In this document: positions 1 through 11,959 of the stretch, one piece after another | Numbering within the stretch: position 1 is the stretch's first letter | Layout: each line of letters begins with the position of its first letter | Assembly: GCA_026874595.1 (NCBI GenBank) | Contig: CM049306.1 | Coordinates: 109,720,142-109,784,141 of the forward strand | DNA length: 64,000 nt | Direction of reading: 5' to 3' | From: Sipunculus nudus | Taxonomy: Eukaryota > Annelida > Sipuncula > Golfingiida > Sipunculidae | The notes under the pieces: generated by a model | Databases searched by the model: none | What the model saw: the letters and a program-made list of their open reading frames with translations, nothing else | What the model was told of the DNA's origin: nothing | Made by a program: the position numbers and the translations under genes

Positions 1-1075
1 AATTATAAAAATTTGAAAAAATACAGGTGGCGCCACTCGACTGCAAGAACTGATGGAACAACTCTTGATCAATATGTATGCCAAAAATCATGACCATCAG
101 TGTTGTAGTTATTGAGATGTTGCAGTTTTTTAATCAAATTTTCCATTATTCTGGGGGGGTAATTGGAAGCCCCACAGCTCAAAGGATATAGGTAACAGAG
201 ACCTAATTTCAGGTTTCCATGGAGACTTTTCATGGGTCTCCCTGTGTGTCAAGAATGAAGATTCTAGGTCCAGTTGTTACGATTTGTGCCCTGTTCACAG
301 ATGTTCACATTTTAAAGGTCTAAAAATAGAGAAAACAATTCGTAAAATATCGAAGAATATAGGTGGCGCCACCAATCTGCAGAAACTGATGAAACATCTA
401 ATGATCAATATGTATGCCAAAAATTATGACCATCAGTGATGTAGTTAATGAGATTTTGAAGTTTTTTTTATGAAATTTTTGACAATTCTGGGGGTACTTT
501 GGGGCCCCATAGCTGAAAGGATTTGGGTAACGGAGACCTAATTTCTGGTTTCCATGGAGACTTTTCATAGGTCTCTCACTGTGTCAACAAATGAAGATTC
601 TAGGTCCAGTCTTTACGATTTGTGCCCTGTTAACAGATGTTCACATTTTTAAAGGTCTCAAAAATAGAGAAAAAAATTCGTAAAAAAATCGAAAAATACA
701 GGTGGCGCCACCAGTCTGCAGGAACTGATGGAACATATCATGATCAATATGTATGCAAAAAATCATGACCATCAGAGATGTTGTTAACGAGATATTGAAG
801 TTTTTGTATGAAATTTTTTACTATTCTGGGGGGGGGGGGGGAACTTTGGGGCCCAATAGCTCGAAGGATATGGGTAACAGAGACCTAAATTCTGGTTTCC
901 AAGGAGATTTTTCATTCACCTCTCAGAATGTCAAGTTACAAGATTGTAAGTCCGGCGGTTACGATTTGTGCCAGGTAAACGGACAGACGGACAGACAGAC
1001 AGACGGACAGACGGACGACGGACAAAGAGTGATCGCTATAGCTTAGCATGACTGAAAGTCAGCTGAGCTAAAAAT
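1..1075 (-). mobile_element. Hairpin family 1 element, hairpin end (other end off-window)
   Basis: Three tandem units of about 337 bases (GTGGCGCCAC at about 28, 363 and 703) end in a GGAC/CAGA-rich tract (about 978-1,022) and a 32-nt terminal hairpin at 1,039-1,070 (loop GAA) followed by AAAAA. Orientation is inverted relative to the copies at 30.9 and 57.0 kb. No coding capacity seen. Confidence 0.8.
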
Positions 1076-1648
1076 GATATTAATAATTTCAACCAATTGT
1101 AAGTATATTTATAATTGATTTAAATTGGAATTCGTTGCTAACCCTTTATGTACAATAACCGGCTCTCAGGTATACATCTGTTTTATTGTCCGAAAGGTTA
1201 ATATTGGTGTAGTAATATCAAAGTCAATCACGCTATACAAGGTACATTGAATTTGTACTAGGTACACGGCTATTCCAAATCTGAATGCGCTACGCATGAT
1301 AGGGACTATATTTCCGGACATTCAAAAGAACATCGCAGACTTGGCGTAGAATCTCAGTAAATTACATAGTTAGTTAAATCTAGTTGATTGCTTAGGATAA
1401 ATTGGGATAAAAAAAACCTGTGCCTTAACAACAACCTTTTATCCTGGGTTAGATTGGGTTCTGTTTCTATTTGATAAGCTTTCTGGTTATACGGGTGATC
1501 TTAACGGTTATACCAAATCCCATAAAGTAAACTGAAGAAAAATATTTCTATAATGTCGTCACTCATGAATCATACTGACTTGTGTCCAGTCACATTTTTT
1601 TTTTTTCAAACATATTATATTCTCTTAGGTATTGTGATCTGAAATGTA
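1076..1648. other. No feature seen
   Basis: Unique-looking AT-rich sequence left of the CABIT exon 4 candidate; I see no open frame, repeat or RNA gene in it. Confidence 0.5.
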
Positions 1649-1924
1649 TCAGACCATCATAATACACGATGGTACATGTGGGCCGTGGTGTATAAAATAC
1701 GGGTGACATATAAAATAACCTGTGATAATATGGCTGTACAGTGGCGCCATCAGTTGGATTATCACTGTAGGGGAAATGCTCTCTGTCGTTAGTGTACAGA
1801 ATCGATGTGTGGTTCGTGATGTCAACTTCAGTAAATGTTTCGAAGATGAGGCTGTCACCACCTTCTGTTCAAGAACTTCAACAAGGTGTAGTATACGTTG
1901 TGAGGATGTAACGGTTCGAACCCG
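1649..1924 (-). CDS. Candidate CABIT-domain protein exon 4
   Basis: A strong acceptor (pyrimidine-rich tract ending ATTGTTTCAG) at 1,925 fits the phase-0 donor of exon 3. The frame then reads RVRTVTSSQRILHLVEVLEQ and KVVTASSSKHLLKLTSRTTH, staying open to TGA at 1,649. MPQ-RVRTV would match the P-x-x-V-x-V strand after a CABIT linker (THEMIS has IPKNRTRTVNL). Homology is faint. The true 3' edge may be an internal donor such as the one near 1,720 (CACAG|GTTATT). If the stop is real this could be the last exon, but no clear AATAAA follows it. Confidence 0.45.
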   Translation of the reverse strand, partial: RVRTVTSSQRILHLVEVLEQKVVTASSSKHLLKLTSRTTHRFCTLTTESISPTVIIQLMAPLYSHIITGYFICHPYFIHHGPHVPSCIMMV

Positions 1925-2391
1925 CTGAAACAATTAAACAGGACCAGGAACTGAGAATATAACAAGGCCAGTCAGTATACTGTTAGCAGTTTAGATTGAC
2001 TATTTTACTGACCTTATAGAAACAGACACGAGGAAAAAATTACTCCTCCTTGATCACACAGGAATATGTATTCTCATTTATCAAGCATCGCCCAGGCCTG
2101 ACGTTTAGAAGCATGTTATAGTCCCAATTTAATTCCTTGCAACAAATTACCCGCCCTTTAAAAATTAACGAATCGGCAAAAAAATAGCTGACATGTTATA
2201 TCATCATTTCTAAAGGAATAAGGCTAACCATTCAGGGCTAACCTAGAACGCGAACACCCGGTATACCCATGTGGTGATTAATGATAAGATGTTTAATTCT
2301 ATGCTTTGAACATAGTCTAGAAATGGGTTTCGGATGAATGAGGTCCTAACAAGTGCGAATATGTGAGAGGTTCCGCATGCCATATACATAC

Positions 2392-2520
2392 TTGTGGCAT
2401 GTCCATTTCGGCCAGTACGCTGGCTGATACAGGCTCAGGGCTGATCATAGTGGACATGGTGACCTGTAGAATCGAGGACAGACTGATCTCCCGTCCATCT
2501 TCTCCTCTACACTCCAAGCA
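2392..2520 (-). CDS. CABIT-domain protein exon 3
   Basis: A 129-nt phase-0 exon between acceptor CATGTCAG and donor CAA|GTATGT. Encodes CLECRGEDGREISLSSILQV and TMSTMISPEPVSASVLAEMD. The CLEC...GREISLS motif corresponds to GAREM CLICMNHRTNESISLP, and VLAEMDMP to IVEKTRLP. With exons 1-2 this gives 187 residues covering most of one CABIT module. Confidence 0.75.
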
Positions 2521-2611
2521 CTGACATGTGGCGATAAGAGATTAAAATTAATCACATATATGTATATAAATCAGTACTTACATAGTTAAATTGAGCTCTG
2601 GGAAGAAGAAA

Positions 2612-2616
<5 letters not shown>

Positions 2617-2674
<58 letters not shown>
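2617..2674. repeat. (AT)n microsatellite
   Basis: About 29 uninterrupted AT dinucleotides in intron 2 of the CABIT gene. Confidence 0.97.
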
Positions 2675-2676
<2 letters not shown>

Positions 2677-3271
2677 GATTAACTTTAATGGTGCTAATAA
2701 AGCACTCACATATTCTTCTTAATATCTGTATTTTAACGTTGTGGTTCGTGGCAAAAATTCGTTGTCACGCATTTCATATATAACCACAACTTGAAAATGT
2801 CCTTTTCTGTGGTCGTGTAATGTCAGAAATTATGCCAAGCGAGTCCTACGGGGTCATTTTCTTTATTTTCCAATAAATCCTGAAGATTTGACTTACTAAA
2901 AGATCTGTCGCAGCGAAATCTATAAAAAAAAGTCCCCAATTGTATGTATTCAGCATGTGAACTCTGGAGGGATGAAAAACCGGCCCTTGGCGAAGTCGCG
3001 CGGACCTATTTCTTCACACGAACAGTGATATATTCTAATGTTCACATTAGAAAATATACATTACATATCCGTACAACATCTCATGTGCTTTATATACATG
3101 GACTGAAATTCTGACAGGATAGGGTCGTCTTTCGAAGAAAATGCTTCCTCAAGTTCAGTGTTATATCTGCTGGATTCCCTTTGAGCAATGAAACGTCGTA
3201 TCCATGGACGTAAAAAAACCATATACTATAGCTGCCTTCAATTTGCATAAAGGAGGAAATAAATGTCTCAC

Positions 3272-3432
3272 GTGATCCCCATCCCGTGTGGCCTGTCCGC
3301 ACACTGTCAACACTTCGCCAGGTATGACGTCACCGCCCTCTGCCGGGTCAATCACGCGCACCACTTTTGGGGAGGGATGGCTTGACAGTAAATCTCCGAT
3401 ACTCGAGTAGGTGACATCATCCAGACGATCGT
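3272..3432 (-). CDS. CABIT-domain protein exon 2
   Basis: Follows acceptor CTCTCTAACCAG; the phase-1 join restores an Asp codon. Encodes DRLDDVTYSSIGDLLSSHPS, PKVVRVIDPAEGGDVIPGEV and LTVCGQATRDGDH. GAREM shows the same order: FNSVEEVAKAFPERVYVMED, then TGDELTLMGQA. Donor CAC|GTGAGA, phase 0. Two overlapping open frames on this strand (3,090-3,302 and 3,161-3,364) read through the donor and are not genes in themselves. Confidence 0.78.
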
Positions 3433-4179
3433 CTGGTTAGAGAGACACATTGTAGATATTTAGTTAACAGTCTTTTTTATTCATAAACATGGTTGATAAT
3501 TACATCAGATATGTTCATTTATAAGCAGGTTCATGCTACACAATAATTTACTATAATAACGGCGTTTTGACAAACACGTGCATATACTGGTATTCTGAAA
3601 TATATACTAAATATACACTAAAGTTTAAATATTTATTGAAATTGATGTAATTGGTAGTATAGACACTTATTCATATGACATTAATGTGACAAAAAAATGA
3701 TTTGCCAATGTTTTTAATACCTTAGTTGTTGTTTGATATTTGATATATCAGTAACATAGTAACAACATGATTTATCGATAACTTCAGCAATTAGTTAATT
3801 TATCAGTCATACATTTCCAAATTTTCAGGTGGCACAACCTACGAATGTGTACATTAATTTAATGTATCTCACTTTGCGCTCCTGATATGACGTTTTATGT
3901 CAATATGTTCAAACTAAAGCATTTAAACTAAACATTTAAATAAATTTGTAATACGCCTATAATCTGTATATACACCTGCGCTGTTTTTTGTTTTTGTTTT
4001 TGATTTTTTTTGCGAAAAAAAAAATATTATGCAACAATGCAAAAAAGAAGAAAAATCTTGCTGAATCCGTAAGAGTAAATTGAATCCAGATATGATAAAA
4101 CAGTTTGCATTTTCATCCATGAGTCATTATTAAACAACCTTAACCATCTTCACAAAACTGAACTTGAAAAATCAAATTA

Positions 4180-6330
4180 TTCATTTTAAGCAAAGGGCTG
4201 AGCTAGTCCCTGAACCAGGTATAGCTGAGCTAATTCATATAGTGATCTAAACCCATCTGTGTGACGCCACTCTCAGAAACAGTCCCGAAAAGAAGCTAGA
4301 CGGTAAAGGTTAACAGTGTCAAAAACATAAAGTATACTTATAATTATTTCCCGCGTCAGCGCAGAAGACTAGCTTTTTGATCAGCTTTTGCCTGTCTTTC
4401 TGTAAACAATTTATACGCGATGTGATATCTCCAAAACCGATATTCATATCAACTTATTTTAAGACAGCGTGGCTTATTGGTTTCCTGACCTGGTAAGGTT
4501 TTTGTCCAACTTGAATGATAAAATAAATTAATTAATTTTGAAATCTAAGATAAAACTTTTCATATGCGACGTGATACTTCAAAATTCGTACCTACAGTCT
4601 CGCATGCATTCACACATTTAGATAGCCGTCTCATGGCCTGATTAAGTTTTGGTCTTTCTTCGGTAATGCTTAAAAAATTTTTTCCTGAATTCAACGGGGT
4701 ACCTTTGTCAAATTTTAGATTATATTATCAGGATAAGTTCACTTTTTTCACGTCTTATATGAATGGTGGATTATAGGTACTTCCGGCATTCCTAATTTTT
4801 AGTTCACTCCGTGAATGTAGGCGCAGCTCCCAACTACCGCATACACTGTCCACCGTCTGTTACCAAATATATCAATAGCCGATGCAGCTATCTTCATAAA
4901 AGTTGGCAGACTTAATTGCCATGAAATGAAAAAAAAAAAAGAATAACTTTTTTTTCAAACCTATGCTGACCTTCTTTCCGGGGGAATAACTGTTTTTAAC
5001 CTAATTTACAAGATATGTCATAAAGTATTCACATTTTGTCTTTGTCATTTTATCATTGTTAAAAATTCCTGAATAGAAGAATGGGAATAAACGAGAATAT
5101 ATGGATTCAGTCGAACTATTTTCAAGGGTTCATTTCGGAGATTAAGATTAGTTAAATTCAAAATTTCACATTTGGATGTATTTGTATACACATGATGTAA
5201 TACCTGATACCAAATATCTCTGGCCAATTATAAATTTCACAGAAATAATACTCATGGCTTTCTATATGATTTTGAGCTGCAGGTATACAGAGCTACTTTT
5301 GTTGACCCACGTCCTGTGAGGACATAACTATATTTTCCTTTTTTGCCAAGAAGGGCCAATATGTCGAAGAGTATTAATATTTTGGCCTTCATATTATACT
5401 TGTCAGTTCTTTCGAGGAAGGGGAATAAATTAAATGAGTATGAATTCAATCAAATTATTTTGAAAATGGCGTCTTTACGGAACATAAAATTAGGATGTTA
5501 GCAAACTTTTAGTATTGTATGTTTGGATACCTGACGTTATGTCTGTAACGAATATCTCTAGAATACTTGCAGCCGTTAACACAATTGTTTACAGAAATAT
5601 TGACGATGTGAGTGCTATATATGGGACTTTGAGCAAGTGCCACCACTTGTGTGAATTTCTTTCTGTAGGCCAAATAATCTATTTCTTTCTTCCCAAAATA
5701 AGTCACTTAGTATTAATATTTTGGCTATCATAGTGATACCTTAGTTATCAGAGGATGGAGAATGAAATGAGTATTTACACATATAAATGTTGCATTTTCA
5801 GAACACATTTTGTCGTTACATGATGTAATGTCTGTAACCAAACATCTCAGTAATAGCTGCAGCTATCAGCACCGAATATTACAACTATATTGATCATGGG
5901 ACTGCTATGTGATATCAGATGTAGGTGACACGACCTATTTCACTGGTATATATTGAACATGTCTGTGTTTTGAGATGTTGGTGTCTGACCTGTGTTGTTT
6001 ATTTCTGTGAGCCGAAATATATATATATTCTCTTATTTTCTGAAATTAATTCAAAAAAAAATTATACTCTAGCTTTCATATGATGGGAAGCAAGTCTGTA
6101 GAGTAAATTAATTCAATAAAGGAGAATTTTAACAGAGTTTATTTTCAAATTTCGGTTTTGGAAATTTACATTTTTTTAATTTGATTGCATAAATAACATA
6201 ATGACTGTTGCCAGATATCTCAGGAATAGCAGTAGCCCTAACTATTGATTATGTGACGATTAACAGATGTTAGTCACAGATGGTTCAGTCTGTATTGGAC
6301 TAGTGCTGAAATGCGGAAATTTTCACTTGA
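4180..6330. repeat. Diverged tandem-type repeat debris in CABIT intron 1
   Basis: A motif resembling 'atgtctgtaaccaaatatct' followed by 'cagctat' recurs near 4,853, 5,194, 5,532, 5,823 and 6,192, about 300 bases apart, after a degenerate 'tagctgagcta' at 4,220. It looks like a decayed hairpin-type tandem element. No coding sequence recognised. Confidence 0.5.
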
Positions 6331-6616
6331 ACACGGTTTTGTTTCTTGATCACCCTCAGTGATGCACACTACGGCACACAATAAACATTAGTTCCCTGGA
6401 GTTCTCCTAATTAACTTTATAGGCCTACTGTATTTATTTACACTAAATTCACGGAGTGTTGGTTGTATACTTGAGGCCATAAAATATTCTTTACAGTTTT
6501 TTCCCCGATAAAAAAATAAAAAAAAACATGGATGTTGAAACGGATTGTAGTTATATGTGATTGTAAATGTATTTTTCTTATTTTATACTGTAGTGTGGTC
6601 TAAACATTTAACTCAC

Positions 6617-6887
6617 CACCAGGCAGGAGGTAAAACTGTGGTCTCAGATCACTTGCATCAAGGATTACTTCTTCGTCATGGTCACCAAGACCACGAACGC
6701 GCCGCTCAGAGGTCACGTAGTGCAGCAACAACAGTTCTTGTTCCCCGGTCAGCCGCGGGGCGTCGTCACTATCTGTCAGTGAACAGATCCGTTCAATACC
6801 CGCTTCGCCCTCAGTTATCGCTTGTGTGCAGGCAGCCAAGAGGGGTAAACGGTCATGTGCTATAATCGAGTTCAGATCTTTATCCAT
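6617..6887 (-). CDS. CABIT-domain protein exon 1 (N-terminus)
   Basis: ATG at 6,887 (minus strand, context GAACATGG; in-frame TGA 18 codons' worth or less upstream) opens MDKDLNSIIAHDRLPLLAAC. Residues about 47-60 read RLTGEQELLLLHYV and the exon ends VILDASDLRPQFYLLPG. This fits the start of a CABIT module: LPxx, then G-E-x-LLLH, then a strand ending in F-x-LLP. GAREM has ENDYLLIH and GQFKLLEQ at the same places. Donor GGTG|GTGAGT is phase 1 and joins exactly to the next exon at 3,432 (Gly-Asp-Asp). CABIT proteins (THEMIS, GAREM) are signalling adaptors in tyrosine-kinase pathways; which member this is cannot be said. No signal peptide or membrane segment. Confidence 0.75.
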
Positions 6888-7481
6888 GTTCAAATATTCT
6901 AGAGCTCAGGCGGCTACATACACATGGCGATGTCTCTGTGCGCTCAAACTTGAGCTTGATACTGGTCGCAAGGTTCTTGGAACACTTTTGTTTACATCGG
7001 CAACGGCGGGGATCAGCAATACAATAATTTACGTGACTGTATAGCGGGATCAGTTCGGGGATTTATTATACAAAGAGTCGGTGTGGGCGGTTCACTAGGT
7101 ATTTCGAATGACTTGTTTGTACTGCCGAATTTTTTACATGTCTAGGGACTGGCAAGCTGGGGATTATTGTTTCTTCTCCATCTGGTTTTAAGAAATAGTA
7201 GCGCAGTTCAATAAAATCTGAAACCAGGCATTCAAGCCTAATGCTTCCATGATAACATGCTTGACCATTTTTTGAAAAACACCTGATTTCATTATTGATT
7301 ACATGTGTGGCATGTAAATGTACAGTGCAAGTACTTAATATTTAGGACCAAAGTACAAGCACCAATTACACAAAAAATAACCTGAAAAACTGACATGGGT
7401 GGACACAACACAAGAGACCCATGGGTCATGTTGCTTAGCTGAATTTTGGAAAATTTTAGCAAATACAAACTATACTATAAT

Positions 7482-7483
<2 letters not shown>

Positions 7484-7534
<51 letters not shown>
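7484..7534. repeat. (AT)n microsatellite
   Basis: About 25 AT repeats. Confidence 0.97.
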
Positions 7535-7536
<2 letters not shown>

Positions 7537-7990
7537 CATATGGAAAGCGAAGAGGAAATGGCCCTGCTAACTGGTGATCGATATAATCGCCGATCTAATA
7601 CTGTGCACTTTTTATGGACTACATCAAAGATGTAGGAATCTCTCTTTAATAAATATTTTCTAGCTATGTGACAGTAATATGTGCATAAAATCCATGGGAA
7701 TGTATGAACACCTGTCAATTATAGAAAGAAAGAATGTGGAGAAAGTGGAGATTAGCTGAAGTATAATAATACACATTTAATTTATTAACGGAAATAAAAT
7801 GCTGTAAAAAATCCATTTTCAACTGAGCATGAATTGAATCTGATAAGCAAATATTGTACTGTGTAATACATGAAAATAATGGACTGAAACCATTTAATAA
7901 TGCAATAAGAAAAAAAAAACATGTGCCTAAGAGTTATATGAAAGAATACATTGGACCAACAAAAATGGGATATTGTTATTAAAAAGTCTG

Positions 7991-7994
<4 letters not shown>

Positions 7995-8029
<35 letters not shown>

Positions 8030-8041
8030 GGGGGGGGGGGG
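7995..8041. repeat. (GA)n tract followed by a G-run
   Basis: About 17 GA repeats to 8,028, then CG and a run of G to 8,041. Confidence 0.95.
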
Positions 8042-8270
8042 CATTAAGCAATGCTTAGAGGAATAAAGTTGCTTCATAATTATTATATATTAAATGATAA
8101 ACAGAGATGGACAGACAGAACTGATCACATTATGTCCCATCCTACTGAGAAAAGAATATGATATATGTTTCAATGCGATCCTATTTTTTATTACACTAAT
8201 GTTTTTCTCTTTAATAAATCCTTATACAGTTGCTATAAAACTAACTTACCCACAGGTGCAAGGGCACAAT

Positions 8271-8288
8271 GGGGGGGGGGGGGGGGGG
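8271..8288. repeat. Poly-G run
   Basis: Eighteen consecutive G. Confidence 0.95.
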
Positions 8289-9696
8289 TAATTGTGAGAT
8301 TTACAACACCACTGCGTATACACACAGGATATGGAATTTAAGGCAACAGTGCTTACAAGAGGAAAAGTTTACTCATAATTATTAAATATTTAAAAACAGA
8401 CAGAGAGATAGACAAACAAAGCCAATTTCTTCATTTCATATTCTGCTGAGGCAGGTAAATAATGAACAAATGTTTGCATAAGATTCTCATTCTTTTCAGT
8501 ATATATAACATTTTTTATGTTTATAAATGTTATAAATTTGCAACATTACATATGTAACTGAATATATAAGTTGATTGACAATTCTAAATTGCATCACCTT
8601 TGATCCCTAATTTTGTCAGACCACAACATATTATGCATCAATATGTATTTATTTTTACGACAAACATTTTTATAAACTTTATTAATTTGCAAAACAATAA
8701 ATATCTGAAAATATAAATAAATAACTCGTTTCGGAATTACAATTTTAAATTGCACCTTTATTTATCCATAAAATATGGCTCATATATTATCAAATTATGC
8801 TTCCTGATTGGTTGAATTGTATTTTAATTTGTTAAGATTATTTTAAGGAAATTAATTTCTTTAGTAATGTTACATTACCACAACGTGGTATTATGGATTA
8901 CTGCTTGATTTAAAACAGTTTTGAAAAATGGAGTGGAAACAGTTTTACAATAAAGGAAATACATTTTAAACAATAACAATTTTTGCATAACACTTTTAGG
9001 CATGGGAGATATGAGAATAACTGTACACTTGTGGCCCCTGCTCCCCCAGTGACCCATTACAAATCAGGTAAGCAGAGAGAGCTGCACTGAATGACCTCCA
9101 GTGACCAAAGTGGGCTGCTTGACAAAGAAAGTAAATACAATAGGAGCCTCCAAAAAAGTATTGCCTAAATTTTCAGCTTTTATTTTCAAATTTCAGATTT
9201 TAAAAGATTAAATCCTCATCTGTACATGCTGTGAAAATTAAATCCACGGTACTTACAGCTAGGGAAAAACGTGTCGTGGCCAAAGTATGTAAAATTTAAG
9301 GTACTGCTTTTATATTTATGCTAATAACTTAATAAATTTGCAAAATTCACTTCTCATTTTATGTTTATAATTGAATCTTTATTAAATAAAGTTATATCCC
9401 TGAAAGAAAAGTCTTTAGCTTCAACAAGTGTCATGTTAAGTGAGTAAGTATCTTTCCTGATTTTAACAAAGTGCATTATGTTCGGGCCCATAACTTCAAG
9501 AAATTACACAATACTGACCTAATTTCTGGTATGTACATAGGAAATATACAGAGTAATTCTAATATTAAATATGATCCAAAACAGATAAGTGGTTTTGATA
9601 TTAGACAGTCTTGAAGTGTAACAATAGGTTTTTAATGGAAAATTGAGGTTTCTCCTTCATATCTCGAAGGAACGAAGTCGTATAGACTCAATTTTT

Positions 9697-10320
9697 AGCT
9701 AAGATGACTTTCTCACCCTTTGTCTGTCCCACGGTTTTTCCGTTAACAGGGCTCAAATCGTAACGGTTAGACCTAGAAACTTGTAACTGTACATCCAGAG
9801 AGGTCCATGAAAAATCTCCTTTGGACCTGAAATTAGGTCTCTGTTACTCTTATCCTCTGAGCTATGGAGGTCGTAAGTACCCCCCAGAATAAAAAAAAAA
9901 CTTTGAAACAAAAGCTGTAGTATCTGAATAACTAATGCATTGATCGAAATGATTCTTTGAAGCATATAGAGTGTTTCATCAGTTCCTGCAGACTGGTGGC
10001 GCCACACTTATGTTTTCAATTTTTACGTATTTTTTTCTCTATTTTCGAAACCCTAAATTGAAGTGGTCTGGCTGTAAATAGGGTACAAACGGTAACCATT
10101 AGACCTATAAATTTAACTTTACATCCAGGGAGGTCCCAGGCAAATCTCCTTGGAAACCTGAAATTAGGTCATGGTAACCTATATTTTGCGAATAAAGCGA
10201 GAAAAAATGATTTTTAAGCACTCAGACGGGGCACAAAACGTATCCAACTGGCCTATTATCCTCATACAAGACTTTCAGGGAGTACCATAAAAAAAACTCC
10301 TTGGAAACCTCCTTGGAGTC
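9697..10320 (+). mobile_element. Hairpin family 1 fragment
   Basis: Starts at a degenerate 'tttttagctaagatgacttt', then 'tttgtctgtccc', then two core units with 'cgttaacagggctcaaatcg', 'cctgaaattaggtc' and GTGGCGCCAC (about 9,995). The hairpin has decayed. Confidence 0.65.
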
Positions 10321-10998
10321 CACAGTCTAAACAACCGGCAGGGGAAAATGACCTTGCCGGCAGTCTAGCCTTCTGGCTAGACCGGCGGCATATGAATGAA
10401 TGCTATTCTTCAGTGTTATTTACTATTTTGCTGGTCTATATATGATAAGTATGTTGAGTAGGTATTAAAAATGCACATTTGTGATATTTACAGGGTAGTT
10501 TTAAAATAGATTTTGTGATAAAAATTGTGATATTTACAGGGCAGTTTATAGATTTTGAGATAAAAATATGCAAGAAATGAGAATGTGTGTGCAGAGCTAA
10601 TATGAGCAAACAAATAATTAGTGTGTGGAAACAAACAACTCATGATATGTCAGATAAATTGCCAAAGGATCAGCTAATTACTTGATCAAAGGTAATCAAA
10701 CAATCTTAAACCACACGATGACCACACCCAATTAAAGCTGTTGAGCCAATTGTGTTGTGAGATGATGCAAGAAATATCCAAACCAAATGGCATTTCTCAC
10801 ATAATATATACCATCAAAATATCTAATTTGGTAAGTCAGGACTATATGGTCAGCTAATTGTCAAAATAATAATGGACAGTACGGAGTATCACACAGATAT
10901 AGGCATATACAATGTTACATTCATTTGCCAGCAGTTTAGCAAGTGCTCTAGACTGCCAGCAACGTCAATTTCCCCTGCCAGTTGTTTAGCCACTTTCT
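10321..10998. mobile_element. Non-autonomous DNA transposon with about 45-bp inverted ends
   Basis: The left end (10,324-10,368: CTAAACAACCGGCAGGGG ... GGCAGTCTAG) is matched in inverted orientation at about 10,950-10,997 (CTAGACTGCC ... CCCCTGCCAGTTGTTTAG), differing at only a few positions. Just inside the left end, 10,356-10,390 forms a strong stem (GTCTAGCC, loop TTCT, GGCTAGAC). The 580 bases between are AT-rich and non-coding, so this is MITE-like. The target duplication is unclear. Confidence 0.75.
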
Positions 10999-10999
10999 A

Positions 11000-11940
11000 T
11001 ATAAAATCCCTCCTGAGAAATAAATCATTGTAGATGGCGACACCAGGCATGTGTACAAGAAAGCCAAAGATGCATGGGCAGGCCAAATTTCACGCTCATA
11101 CATCAAACGTCTCAGTCAGGTGCACTTGGATGACCAAGCTCAACTGCGGAAGGCAGTTGCACTTGCACCCACGTGAACCGAAAGTAATTTGCAGGTGCAG
11201 TTAATACACTGAGTGAACTCTTGACCTGTACCTGTCTGCACTGAGTGAAATTTGATCTTTTTGCCTAATCCGATACAGTTGTTGCCAAAGCTACAATCGA
11301 TACGGACCGAAACTTGGCCTGTTGCCATAACTGAAATGGTTGGGAATCTGCAAAGCTATTTATATATACAAACAAAACCTTGGCTTGTTGCCAAATCTGT
11401 TTACACATACTGAAAGACTTTGGCTACAATGCCTATTTCATTTTAACATATTCATAAGTTTTTTATGTTTCGAATAATAACAGATGCCTCTCTAAAGCAA
11501 AGTCAGAATACAGATATATTTTTTCATGGATTTAGCTTACACATAAGTTGGATATTGACATCAATTGTTTATGTTCCCAGTACAGCTCTGCTTATATACC
11601 CACAAGCTCAGTTTGCTACCACAATAAATCTACTAGCTTTGTTTACCAAAGTATCTCACAATCCTTTGACTGTCCAAAAATTCACACAAAAATCATTTAA
11701 GTAAACCTGAATAAAGGCAAACTAAGAATAATTTTTGTGCAGAAGAAGAATTTTGAAGCCCTCAGTTTGATTTGGGCTCACTTAGCCACAAGACGAACTT
11801 CAGCTTTCTATGACTCTACCAAAATAAATCAACCTAATCTATTCTTGTACAGTTGAAAGAATCCTACTTTTGCGAAAAATTATACTATATGGCTAAACAG
11901 TTTCATTATGAAACATTTTTAATTCAGAAGTTGAAAGGGG
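11000..11940. other. No feature seen
   Basis: Ordinary AT-rich DNA. Open frames here (for example 11,465-11,704 +) lack splice context or recognisable motifs. Confidence 0.4.
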
Positions 11941-11959
11941 TTAAAATTACGAGGTTTTC

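Larger units (their letters stand above)
7405..9696 (-). mobile_element. Hairpin family 1, decayed long copy
   Basis: Begins with the family's tail end (ACAAGAGACCCATGGGTCA at about 7,411; palindrome 7,416-7,427). From about 9,130 it shares the long AT-rich body seen at 20.2-22.1 and 62.1-64.0 kb, for example the blocks with 'gtgaaaattaaatccac' and 'gcattatgttcgggcccataac'. The hairpin end is lost; similarity stops at about 9,692 where another fragment starts. The body is interrupted by microsatellites. Confidence 0.6.

Noticed and set aside
1906-1925. tRNA-like B box (GGTTCGAACCC)
   Set aside because: The T-loop sequence is present but the 70 bases before it show no A box, anticodon arm or matching acceptor stem. 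On the other strand it falls at the start of the CABIT exon 4 candidate.
6557-6865. 102-codon plus-strand frame opposite CABIT exon 1
   Set aside because: It is the complement of the minus-strand coding exon, whose phases and motifs are convincing.
7399-7718. Open frames containing (YI)n repeats
   Set aside because: They are translations of an AT microsatellite inside a transposon copy.
8030-8288. G-runs as quadruplex regulators
   Set aside because: Homopolymer G or C runs here are simple-sequence tracts next to decayed repeats, and their length may be uncertain in assembly.
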